In this document: positions 1 through 5,178 of the stretch, in pieces
How positions within the stretch are numbered: the first letter of the stretch is position 1
How the letters are laid out: each line of letters opens with the position of its first letter
NCBI GenBank assembly: GCA_031278495.1
Contig: JAITKG010000100.1
Span: forward strand, 1 to 5,183
Direction: 5' to 3'
DNA: 5,183 bases
Source: Prevotellaceae bacterium
GTDB lineage: Bacteria; Bacteroidota; Bacteroidia; Bacteroidales; UBA932
Translations under genes and position numbers: made by a program
Notes under the pieces: model-generated
Told to the model about the DNA's origin: nothing
The model's input: the letters and a program-made list of their open reading frames with translations, nothing else
Databases searched by the model: none

Positions 1-59
1 AAAGCGCACAAGCCACCCTCAAAGAAGCTAAAAAAGCTATCGGATTCCGCACATTTTAA
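1..59 (+). CDS. 3' end of an unidentified plus-strand gene (partial)
   Basis: The third forward frame is open from the window edge to a TAA at 57-59 and gives 18 residues ending AKKAIGFRTF. The peptide is lysine- and alanine-rich with a helical look (LKEAKKA), as expected of a real protein C-terminus. The other two forward frames are less protein-like: one stops at once and the other runs past 59 into AT-rich intergenic DNA. The start and most of the gene lie outside the window, so no function can be given. It converges on the FISUMP gene, with about 158 bases between the two stop codons. Confidence 0.5.
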   Translation, partial: SAQATLKEAKKAIGFRTF

Positions 60-96
60 TGTGCTAATGTGACTGATTATTTAATGTGACTAATTA
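57..96. repeat. short tandem repeat of TAATGTG units after the partial gene
   Basis: TAATGTGACTGATTA (65-79) is repeated as TAATGTGACTAATTA (82-96), one mismatch, with a period of 17. A further partial copy, TAATGTG, begins at 57 and overlaps the stop codon of the partial gene. The repeat lies between two convergent genes and has no visible coding role. It may be a product of replication slippage. Confidence 0.6.
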
Positions 97-157
97 GCCG
101 CCGCGCCAGTCAGTTTCTAATTTCAAAATTTCAAAAAAACCCTAATATTAACAGGGC

Positions 158-202
158 ATAGCGTTGTTAGGAAGCAGTATTTTTTGCTTCTGTTCATGCT
201 AT
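158..202. terminator. possible bidirectional terminator hairpin between convergent genes
   Basis: GAAGCA (171-176) and TGCTTC (185-190) form a 6-bp stem with an 8-base loop. An outer 5-bp pairing, ATAGC (158-162) with GCTAT (198-202), could enclose it. The position between two converging stop codons (59 and 218) is where a shared terminator is expected. Neither side has a good uridine run right after the stem, so it is a weak intrinsic terminator at best; the assignment rests mainly on location. Confidence 0.35.
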
Positions 203-217
203 AATTTTGGATAAAAA

Positions 218-1423
218 TTACAGTTGGCGGAAACAACGAATAGCCATAAGGGCAACGTCCGGTACTGTTGTCAGCGTTTCGATTACATTGCAGACATTCC
301 CTACGTTGTGCCTGTGGTCGATTCGGGCTATAGCATATCGATTTGCGTTATCCCACCAATGACAGTTATATGCTGCATGATTTCCGTATCCAACGCGCAT
401 TTTATTAGCCCATCCATAGTAGTCAGTTTTTGGCGTACAAGTACAAGTTGCGGAACGAAGTCTTTCACAAACAACGGAAGTCGTTGATGAAACGCTTGTA
501 AAAAGTGTATTCCAATCACTCGTTATTGGCAAAACCCACTGGTTCGGGCATACTCCTTGTTTATTAGCTCCAAAACCGGACGTACCGCCAGATGCTATAT
601 TAAATTGGTCTGTAGTATAATATCTCCCGCATATTTCCGGCGTGCAGCCACTAATAGAAATGGCTTGCCCTGTCCCGGCATATTTTACATTCTGCGCCAG
701 CCACCATTTACCATCAGGCATCAAAACAATGCGGTAAATCTCACTATCCCGGCTATCTCGTATATACGCTTCCCAATTTTTTGCACCTGTTGTGCGTTGT
801 TGGCAAAGGTGCGTAGCGTCAATATATAAATCACTGCCAGTGTAAATGCAAAAGACGCCCGGACATTCCGTTTTGTCTCGTATAGTAGTGGGCGTAATGG
901 TTAATGCCGAAGCTGCGAGTGTTGTTCCGGTTATTGTTTGGGTAGTTGTACCATTAGACGCTATCAACGTAAACGGCGGCGTGCCTTTAAATGTATAAGT
1001 TCCATTCGCCGCCGTTACATTCGGCGGACAGTCGGATACGTAGGCGCACCAGTTGAATTTTGTTTCGGTAACGTTTAGTTGAACGGTAACGGTGGCGCTA
1101 TAACTGCCGTTATTGCCTTGCAGCCAAAAACCTTTCCGGTTGCTGCCGTCGTACGAAACAGACGCTGTCGGCGAAGCGGCAGAAATAGCGGCGCGCGTCC
1201 ATGTGTTGCCCGAAGTAGTGTTGTTGCTGTTTACGGTGATGTAATCAACCCACACCCATACTTTGGAAAGGTGCGTCGCATCCCGCGTACCGGCGTTCCA
1301 CCACACGCGGAAAGACACGGTTTTGTTTGCATAATTTGCGCCGACCGGTTCGACGTTTGTTATTTGTGCGCTTGTGGCAACGCTTGCAAGCATTGCGACA
1401 AGAAAGAAAATTTTTGCTCTCAT
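218..1423 (-). CDS. secreted FISUMP-domain (Fibrobacter succinogenes major paralogous domain) protein
   Basis: The 401-residue product has an N-terminal signal peptide (residues 1-19: Arg/Lys, hydrophobic core IFFLVAMLASVA, likely cleavage at TSA/Q), so it should be exported. Residues 20-150 form a Thr/Asn/Trp-rich, beta-like module with WWNAG (41-45) and GFWLQGNNGSYSA (98-110). This module resembles one I associate with Bacteroidota surface proteins; that is recall, not a search. From about 216 to the end is a FISUMP-type domain, with DSRD (223-226), DGKWWLAQN (237-245), GRYY (266-269), CPNQWVLP (292-299), DWNTLF (303-308) and the terminal IRCFRQ (395-400). Fourteen cysteines, 12 of them after residue 186, suggest disulfides. 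The protein ends at the FISUMP domain with no type IX secretion C-terminal domain. The biochemical role of FISUMP domains is not established; a surface or adhesin-like role is only inferred. The ATG at 1423 fits the signal peptide, and an A-rich AAACAAAAAGAATT leader precedes it. Confidence 0.85.
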   Translation of the reverse strand: MRAKIFFLVAMLASVATSAQITNVEPVGANYANKTVSFRVWWNAGTRDATHLSKVWVWVDYITVNSNNTTSGNTWTRAAISAASPTASVSYDGSNRKGFWLQGNNGSYSATVTVQLNVTETKFNWCAYVSDCPPNVTAANGTYTFKGTPPFTLIASNGTTTQTITGTTLAASALTITPTTIRDKTECPGVFCIYTGSDLYIDATHLCQQRTTGAKNWEAYIRDSRDSEIYRIVLMPDGKWWLAQNVKYAGTGQAISISGCTPEICGRYYTTDQFNIASGGTSGFGANKQGVCPNQWVLPITSDWNTLFTSVSSTTSVVCERLRSATCTCTPKTDYYGWANKMRVGYGNHAAYNCHWWDNANRYAIARIDHRHNVGNVCNVIETLTTVPDVALMAIRCFRQL

Positions 1424-1452
1424 AATTCTTTTTGTTTAATTGTTGTTATTTT

Positions 1453-1509
1453 GTAGCACCGGGGTTGTTTCCAAACACAAACTTTCCTACATAAACAACC
1501 CCTTGCTAC
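1453..1509 (-). promoter_or_regulatory. strong stem-loop 30 bases upstream of the FISUMP start
   Basis: GGGGTTGTTT (1461-1470) is perfectly complementary to AAACAACCCC (1493-1502). After a small internal bulge the pairing continues with GTAGCA (1453-1458) and TGCTAC (1504-1509), giving 16 base pairs around a 22-base loop. It lies in the inferred 5' leader, just ahead of the start codon. No uridine run follows on the minus strand, so it does not look like an ordinary intrinsic terminator. Control of translation or mRNA stability, or a protein-binding site, is possible; the function is unproven. Confidence 0.6.
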
Positions 1510-1607
1510 GATTTTTTATTCGTTGCCAATTTTCACAATTTCTACTTTTATGTACAAAATTTTCGATAAAAAAGAAACGTGAAATCTAATTTATTGTATC
1601 CTGAGGT

Positions 1608-1690
1608 CGTGAGAAACCCGTCTTAAAAATAAATAAAAATCCACGTTTTATGGTAGAACCTATTCTTTTAAGACTTTGAAATTTCTCACG
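1608..1690. repeat. two-part inverted repeat in the FISUMP leader
   Basis: CGTGAGAAA (1608-1616) with TCTTAAAA (1621-1628) is mirrored by TTTTAAGA (1666-1673) and TTTCTCACG (1682-1690). This gives 17 paired bases with spacers of 4 and 8 bases between the blocks and 37 bases in the middle. Related AAACGTG motifs lie at 1575-1581 and, on the minus strand, next to the right arm. It could form a stem with an internal loop in the leader RNA or be a paired protein-binding site. No promoter element was found between the arms, so it does not look like an invertible promoter. Confidence 0.55.
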
Positions 1691-1752
1691 TTTCAAGACA
1701 CAGAATAAAATTGAATTATTCAACTTTATAAACCAACTTTAAAGAACGTATT

Positions 1753-1790
1753 AACGCTGCAAATATAACTACATTTTTTTTATCTGCAAA
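1753..1790 (-). promoter_or_regulatory. consensus Bacteroidota promoter, probably for the FISUMP gene
   Basis: Read on the minus strand, TTTG (1790-1787) is followed after exactly 19 bases by TATATTTG (1767-1760). This is a full match to the Bacteroidota housekeeping promoter (-33 TTTG, -7 TAnnTTTG). Transcription would begin near 1753 and run towards the FISUMP gene. The promoter lies just downstream of the truncated toxin fragment, so it is independent of the toxin-antitoxin promoter. Confidence 0.7.
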
Positions 1791-1807
1791 TTTTATTTGA
1801 ATTTATT

Positions 1808-1927
1808 TTACAGTGCCGTAAAAAAAGGCTGCAAGAATTTTAGATAACGAGGATTTTCTTCAATATAATATATCAAAGGAGCCGTATCTATAAATATTGT
1901 CTGGTTGGAAAATGCTTTTAATTCCAT
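1808..1927 (-). pseudogene. truncated PIN-domain (VapC-like) toxin, N-terminal 39 residues only
   Basis: An ATG at 1927, overlapping the last codons of the antitoxin gene (ATGGAATTAA spans both), opens a 39-codon frame that stops with TAA at 1808-1810. The peptide contains IFIDTAPLIYYIEENP (residues 11-26), the typical N-terminus of PIN-domain endoribonuclease toxins, including the first conserved metal-binding Asp (D14). PIN toxins are usually about 130-150 residues. The later acidic residues of the active site are absent, and nothing downstream on this strand down to 1424 resembles the rest of a PIN domain. The 3' part therefore seems to have been deleted rather than interrupted by a point mutation. 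The product should be inactive as a nuclease. The family call rests on motif recognition only. Confidence 0.75.
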
Positions 1928-2145
1928 GCGTTTCGTTCATTTGAAACATAATTTTCAACATCCACATTTTTCCACAATTCCTTTCCTAATCCCTGCAATG
2001 CGGTAAGATTAGCAGGGATGTCGGGAACAACATCCTTTTTCATGGAAGCAACGATATGGGACAAAATATTCAATCGTTGAATGGGATTCAACCGGTCTAT
2101 TTCTTTAGCAATGCGGTTTACGCTGTTTATTGTTGCAATTTTCAT
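1918..2145 (-). CDS. antitoxin of a VapBC-like type II toxin-antitoxin pair
   Basis: This encodes a 75-residue protein starting MKIATINSV, with a helical middle (PIQRLNILSHIVASMKK, about 25-41) and an acidic, aromatic C-terminus (ELWKNVDVENYVSNERNAW). That tail resembles antitoxins encoded with PIN toxins, where the C-terminal part usually wraps the toxin. The toxin start overlaps its end, the usual translational coupling of such pairs. I chose the ATG at 2145 over an upstream in-frame TTG at 2172 because the TTG lies within the predicted -7 element. The reading frame is intact although the toxin is truncated, so this is an orphan antitoxin; it may still bind its own promoter or neutralise a related toxin elsewhere. 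No classical DNA-binding fold was recognised with certainty. Confidence 0.72.
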   Translation of the reverse strand: MKIATINSVNRIAKEIDRLNPIQRLNILSHIVASMKKDVVPDIPANLTALQGLGKELWKNVDVENYVSNERNAWN

Positions 2146-2162
2146 AATAGTGTTATTGTCTT

Positions 2163-2201
2163 GACGCAACAAAAGTACTAAAAAAATTAAATTTTCACAA
2201 G
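2163..2201 (-). promoter_or_regulatory. probable promoter of the toxin-antitoxin pair
   Basis: The minus strand carries TACTTTTG (2177-2170), a full TAnnTTTG match. It is preceded after 20 bases by CTTG (2201-2198), a three-of-four match to the -33 TTTG. Transcription would start near 2163, about 18 bases before the ATG at 2145, which supports that start codon. Confidence 0.5.
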
Positions 2202-2224
2202 TAATAAAGTTGATTAAAAACAGA

Positions 2225-2304
2225 GTTCAATTAGCAAATGCAACTGGAATAAGATAAATTATATTTTGAAGTAGTTTGAATACGGTTGCGTTTACTAATT
2301 GAAC
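2225..2304. repeat. 20-bp inverted repeat between the peptidase gene and the toxin-antitoxin locus
   Basis: GTTCAATTAGCAAATGCAAC (2225-2244) matches the reverse complement of 2285-2304 at 18 of 20 positions, with a 40-base spacer. It begins 28 bases beyond the peptidase stop codon. On the minus strand the distal arm is followed by CTCTG and five T residues, so the simplest reading is a long-loop transcription terminator for the peptidase mRNA. A protein-binding site or a small mobile-element relic is also possible. Confidence 0.55.
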
Positions 2305-2331
2305 ATGCCTATCGCCTTGCCGTTTCCGCTT

Positions 2332-4359
2332 TTACCAAATCACCGCGCGTTTATCGGGGGCGAGGTACATGGCGTCGCCGGGCTGTACGTCAAAGGCTTT
2401 GTGGAAAGCTTCGATATGCGGCAGCGTTCCGTTCACGCGCCATTTGCCGAGTGCGTGCGGGTCTTCTTTCGTGCGGCGCAGGATTTCCTGCCCGGTAATA
2501 TTTGCCGCCCATACGCCGGCATAGGCAATAAAGAAACGTTGCGCCGACGTGAAGCCGTCTATTTCGCCGGCAATCTCGCCGCCGGCAATGGCTTTTTGCA
2601 TGGCTTGAAATGCGATTTGCAATCCGCCGTTGTCGGCAATGTTTTCGCCCAACGTAAATTTACCGTCGGCGTGTGTGCCGGGCGCTACTTCGATGCTGTC
2701 GAAATAGTTGGACAGGATTTGGGCGCGTTGCTTAAAGTTCTCGGCGTCGGCAGGTTGCCACCAGTCTTGCAGGTTGCCGTCGCGGTCGTACTGCCGTCCC
2801 TGATCGTCGAAGCCATGCGACATTTCATGCCCGATGACTACGCCTATCGCACCGTAATTCACCGCATTATCAGCGTCTGCAAAGAAGAAAGGCGGTTGCA
2901 GGATGCCCGCAGGGAAGCAGATCTCATTCGTCGCCGGATTGTAATAGGCATTGACGGTCTGCGGCGTCATCCCCCACTCGTCCTTGTCTTTGGGTTTATT
3001 GATTTTGCTCCATGCATAGGCATTCTCAAATTCGTTGGAACGGATAATATTCGCAAAATAACTGTCCGCTTGCAGTTCCAGCCTCGAATAATCACGCCAT
3101 TTATCCGGATAGCCGATTTTTACATGGAAGGCGTTCAACTTATCAATAGCTTTGGCTTTAGTTGCTTCGTCCATCCAAGTAGCCGCTTTAATGCGCTCGT
3201 CCAAAGTAGTTTGTAAATTAGCCACCAAGTGCGACATTTTCTCTTTAGCAGCCGGCGGAAAATATTTTGCAACATATAGTTGTCCGACCGCTTCGCCCAA
3301 TGCGCCGTTTACGGTATTTACCACCCGTTTCCAGCGGGGTTGCAATTCTTTTGTACCGGAAAGGATACCTCCGTAAAAGTTGAAGCGCTCATTTATAAAG
3401 TCATCACTCATATACGCTGCCGCCATGTTAATGACATTCCATGCTAAATAAGCTTTTATATCTTCCTGATTTTCATTTTTTAACAATTTATTAACTGAAG
3501 CAATATAGTCTGGTTGCGCCACATTCAGCGAGTCGATGCCGGGCAAGCCCAGCGCGGCAAAATACGCGGCAAAATCAAAGACCGGCGAGAGGGCATACAG
3601 TTCCGCAGTGGTTTTCTTGTTAAACATCTTGTAAGGGTCGCGTTGGTCGTGGCGGCTCATTTGCGCTTCGGCGAGTTTGGTTTCTATAGCCAACGTTTTA
3701 TCTGCCAGCGTCCCGGCGTTCAAACCGGTTACCTTATCGTAGGACGACAAATGAAACAGCTTAAACAGCAACTTTTTATATTCCTTGCGGATGTTTTTTG
3801 TATGGGCGTCATTGTCCAAGTAATAATCGCGGTCGCCTAATCCCAAGTCCGACTGGTAAATCCATGCGATATCCATTTTACTATTGGATAAATCGGCTTC
3901 GGCAATCAGGTTGAAAAACGGCGTGATACCTTTCTTATGCAATTGGGCAATAACCGCCTGCAAAGTTTTGCGGTCTTTAATGCCTGCAATGCTTTTCAGC
4001 AGCGGAAGGATCGGCTTTGCTCCCTGTTTGTTGAGGGTAACCGAGTCCATTCCCACCCTGTACAGCAAGGCGATTTTGCCGGCAATCGTATCGGCGGCAT
4101 TGGACGGTAATCCGGTAATCAGCTCTTTTACCTGTTTTACATTATCTTGCGCCAGTTTGTCGAACGTGCCGTAGCGGGCAAATTCGGCGGGCAGCGGGTT
4201 ATTTTTTTGCCAGCCTCCCGTAGCATACTGATAAAAGTCCGTTCGCGGGCTGGCTGCCGTATCCAAATTGGACAAAGTAATGCCCGAAGGCATGGGGGCG
4301 TGGGTACAGGCGCACAATGCGGTCATGGTACAAAAAATTGAAATGATGATTTTCTTCAT
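2332..4359 (-). CDS. pepO: M13 family (neprilysin/PepO-like) zinc metallopeptidase, lipoprotein
   Basis: The 675-residue product is a complete M13 peptidase, a family that cleaves oligopeptides; the Bacteroidota relatives are exported. Residues 1-18 form a lipoprotein signal with lipobox LCAC, so Cys18 would be lipidated and anchor the enzyme in the envelope. The N-terminal M13 domain starts near TDFYQYATGGW (40-50) and includes QRDPYKMFN (239-247). The catalytic domain has the substrate-binding NAYY (470-473), FPAGILQPPF (482-491), zinc motif HEMSH (H511, E512, H515) and GENIAD (E572 third ligand, D576). H635 and R641 keep the spacing of the transition-state His and substrate-binding Arg of neprilysin. 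No catalytic residue is missing. The C-terminus reads KRAVIW rather than the CxxW of mammalian relatives, usual in bacterial forms. I chose the ATG at 4359 because the longer frame starts with TTG at 4410, upstream of the predicted promoter, and lacks a signal peptide. It appears monocistronic. Substrates are unknown. Confidence 0.96.
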   Translation of the reverse strand: MKKIIISIFCTMTALCACTHAPMPSGITLSNLDTAASPRTDFYQYATGGWQKNNPLPAEFARYGTFDKLAQDNVKQVKELITGLPSNAADTIAGKIALLYRVGMDSVTLNKQGAKPILPLLKSIAGIKDRKTLQAVIAQLHKKGITPFFNLIAEADLSNSKMDIAWIYQSDLGLGDRDYYLDNDAHTKNIRKEYKKLLFKLFHLSSYDKVTGLNAGTLADKTLAIETKLAEAQMSRHDQRDPYKMFNKKTTAELYALSPVFDFAAYFAALGLPGIDSLNVAQPDYIASVNKLLKNENQEDIKAYLAWNVINMAAAYMSDDFINERFNFYGGILSGTKELQPRWKRVVNTVNGALGEAVGQLYVAKYFPPAAKEKMSHLVANLQTTLDERIKAATWMDEATKAKAIDKLNAFHVKIGYPDKWRDYSRLELQADSYFANIIRSNEFENAYAWSKINKPKDKDEWGMTPQTVNAYYNPATNEICFPAGILQPPFFFADADNAVNYGAIGVVIGHEMSHGFDDQGRQYDRDGNLQDWWQPADAENFKQRAQILSNYFDSIEVAPGTHADGKFTLGENIADNGGLQIAFQAMQKAIAGGEIAGEIDGFTSAQRFFIAYAGVWAANITGQEILRRTKEDPHALGKWRVNGTLPHIEAFHKAFDVQPGDAMYLAPDKRAVIW

Positions 4360-4381
4360 GATGGCTGTTTTTTGAGTTATC

Positions 4382-4419
4382 ATTGCCGCAAAGGTAGTAA
4401 AAAAAAACAATTCATAAAC
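4382..4419 (-). promoter_or_regulatory. promoter of the M13 peptidase gene
   Basis: The minus strand has TACCTTTG (4396-4389), a full TAnnTTTG match. The base run GTTT (4419-4416), 19 bases upstream, is a weak -33 element. A run of nine T residues fills much of the spacer. The start of transcription would be near 4382, about 22 bases before the ATG at 4359. Confidence 0.6.
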
Positions 4420-4466
4420 GCCGGAAAAGAACTAAATACGTTCATTTTTTCTTTTTTGCCTCTGCT

Positions 4467-4490
4467 TCCCGCCCCGAAAACGGGACGGGA
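4467..4490. repeat. GC-rich hairpin upstream of the peptidase promoter
   Basis: TCCCG (4467-4471) and CCCG (4473-4476) pair with CGGG (4481-4484) and CGGGA (4486-4490) around an AAAA tetraloop, with one C-A mismatch. It stands out against AT-rich surroundings. No uridine run follows on either strand, so terminator function is doubtful, though it could end a leftward transcript from the 5073-5104 promoter before it reaches the peptidase gene. Confidence 0.5.
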
Positions 4491-4506
4491 GAAAGGCGCT
4501 AAGACA

Positions 4507-4567
4507 AGGATTGTTTTGCCTATGTATTAATTATTCACCCACACAATTACTTCAACAAAACAATCCT
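4507..4567. repeat. perfect 12-bp inverted repeat with 37-base spacer
   Basis: AGGATTGTTTTG (4507-4518) is exactly reverse-complementary to CAAAACAATCCT (4556-4567). The spacer is AT-rich and holds no promoter match. Neither arm is followed by a T run. The role is unknown: a regulatory site, an RNA stem or a mobile-element end are all possible. Confidence 0.5.
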
Positions 4568-4640
4568 CTTATATGGTTTAATGATGTAATAATCTATTTT
4601 TTATATATTATTATCACTCCTAAATAACTGATTGAATTAT

Positions 4641-4681
4641 TTAATTTACAGTATTTTTGCATATTAAATACTGTACCTTAA
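4641..4681 (+). promoter_or_regulatory. palindrome overlapping a possible plus-strand promoter
   Basis: TACAGTATTT (4647-4656) and AAATACTGTA (4666-4675) form a perfect 10-bp inverted repeat with a 9-base spacer. After two unpaired bases the symmetry continues as TTAA at 4641-4644 and 4678-4681. The left arm and spacer contain TATTTTTG (4652-4659), a full -7 match for Bacteroidota promoters; the -33 side is weak (ACTG at 4627-4630, spacer 21). The layout resembles an operator covering a promoter, but no convincing plus-strand gene follows, so it may equally be a hairpin terminator for the minus-strand frame ending at 4686. Confidence 0.4.
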
Positions 4682-4685
4682 AAGA

Positions 4686-4826
4686 TTACAGAAGGTCTTC
4701 TTTTATTTTGTAAAACGCCGCCGTATCCACACCGTAAAGCAAAACAGATAATTCATGGTACCGGTTAATGGCGGCGCATCTTAACATTTGTTTGCTGTCG
4801 GACCGGTATTCGCCGGTTTTACATGC
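4686..4826 (-). CDS. small unidentified reading frame, possibly a gene remnant
   Basis: A minus-strand frame is open for 46 codons, from just after a TAG (4827-4829) to TAA at 4686-4688. An internal ATG at 4787, preceded by an A-rich AGCAAACAA, would give 33 residues ending YKIKEDLL. The peptide (with LRCAAINRYHELSV and LLYGVDTAAFY) reads like true protein, and its base composition resembles the peptidase gene. No family was recognised. Without a clear promoter close by it could be a tiny gene, the decayed 3' end of a larger one, or chance; plus-strand frames across the same stretch are also open for 20-25 codons, which lowers confidence. Confidence 0.3.
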   Translation of the reverse strand, partial: ACKTGEYRSDSKQMLRCAAINRYHELSVLLYGVDTAAFYKIKEDLL

Positions 4827-4849
4827 CTATAAATAAAACGAAACGCGGC

Positions 4850-5021
4850 CTTCACTTATCACATCTTAAGGTTCTCGAATACCCATACAATCAATTAGTG
4901 AAGACCACATCTTTACACATGGCTGCACTTTATTCCGATTGCATAAAAACGTTCGAGTATTTTAAGATGTGGAATAAAAGTTGACATTGCTGTCATTCAA
5001 CATGCAAAGAACATGTGTAAA
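4850..5021. repeat. cluster of interleaved and competing inverted repeats
   Basis: Four pairings are visible. CTTCACT (4850-4856) pairs with AGTGAAG (4897-4903). CACATCTTAA plus CTCGAA (4860-4879) pairs with TTCGAG plus TTAAGATGTG (4952-4971), 17 of 20 bases matching. CCACATCTT (4905-4913) pairs with AAGATGTGG (4964-4972). TTTACACATG (4912-4921) pairs with CATGTGTAAA (5012-5021). The arms interleave rather than nest, and the 4962-4972 arm can pair with only one of two partners at a time. This suggests a pseudoknotted or switching RNA, most likely read leftwards from the promoter at 5073-5104, or the relic of a small mobile element. No family match was recognised. Confidence 0.5.
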
Positions 5022-5065
5022 CCGCACGGTTTTCCGGCGGACAACCACCAGCAGACACCTGACGA

Positions 5066-5104
5066 TTCATTGCAAAGTTAATAATCTTTTTTGATTCCTG
5101 CAAA
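5066..5104 (-). promoter_or_regulatory. consensus Bacteroidota promoter reading leftwards
   Basis: On the minus strand TTTG (5104-5101) is followed after 20 bases by TAACTTTG (5080-5073), a full consensus match, with a T run upstream. Transcription would start near 5066 and enter the inverted-repeat cluster. The nearest ATG (5070) would lie at or before the transcription start and encodes only 25 residues, so the immediate product is more likely a non-coding RNA or long leader. Confidence 0.6.
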
Positions 5105-5121
5105 AAAAAATTGCAAAAAAA

Positions 5122-5178
5122 TTTGTTGGTAAGAAATAAAGTGATATATTTGCAGTGTTAATCACATGCTCTTTGAAA
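5122..5178 (+). promoter_or_regulatory. strong rightward promoter followed by a boxA-like sequence (likely rRNA-type leader)
   Basis: TTTG (5122-5125) and TATATTTG (5145-5152) are separated by exactly 19 bases, a full consensus promoter. A-tracts at 5102-5110 and 5115-5121 could act as an UP-like element. Transcription would start near 5159. TGCTCTTTGAAA (5167-5178) matches the E. coli rRNA boxA antitermination site (TGCTCTTTAACA) at 10 of 12 positions. A strong promoter, A-tracts and boxA together suggest that an rRNA operon, or another antiterminated transcript, starts just past the window. Confidence 0.55.

Larger units (their letters stand above)
1424..1807 (-). other. long AT-rich leader region of the FISUMP gene
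   Basis: About 380 bases between the FISUMP start and the truncated toxin hold no reading frame that looks like protein on either strand. The contents are a consensus minus-strand promoter near 1760-1790, two inverted repeats (1453-1509 and 1608-1690), and a small palindrome TTGAAT-T-ATTCAA at 1711-1723. If the promoter assignment is right, the FISUMP mRNA has an untranslated leader of about 330 bases, long enough for attenuation or RNA-based control. I found no nearer TAnnTTTG element on the minus strand. Confidence 0.5.

Noticed and set aside
1608..1690. Invertible (phase-variable) promoter upstream of the FISUMP gene
   Set aside because: Such switches are known in Bacteroidota, but the segment between the arms contains no TAnnTTTG element on either strand, the spacer is only 37 bases, and the likely promoter lies outside it.
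2146..2172. Longer antitoxin start at a TTG (2172)
   Set aside because: The TTG falls inside the predicted -7 promoter element, so it would not be in the transcript; the ATG at 2145 is better placed.
2299..3216. 305-codon plus-strand open frame opposite the peptidase gene
   Set aside because: It is antisense to the M13 peptidase, whose catalytic motifs are complete on the minus strand; the plus-strand translation shows no recognisable domain.
4360..4410. Longer peptidase start at a TTG (4410)
   Set aside because: It lies upstream of the predicted -7 element and transcription start, and would hide the lipoprotein signal that begins at the ATG at 4359.
4850..4972. Insertion sequence or MITE defined by the CACATCTTAA inverted repeat
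   Set aside because: No target-site duplication flanks the arms, no transposase fragment lies between them, and the other interleaved repeats are not explained by this model. It is kept only as an alternative.
5068..5070. 25-residue leader peptide starting at the ATG at 5070 on the minus strand
   Set aside because: The ATG is at or before the predicted transcription start, and the short peptide has no recognisable features.
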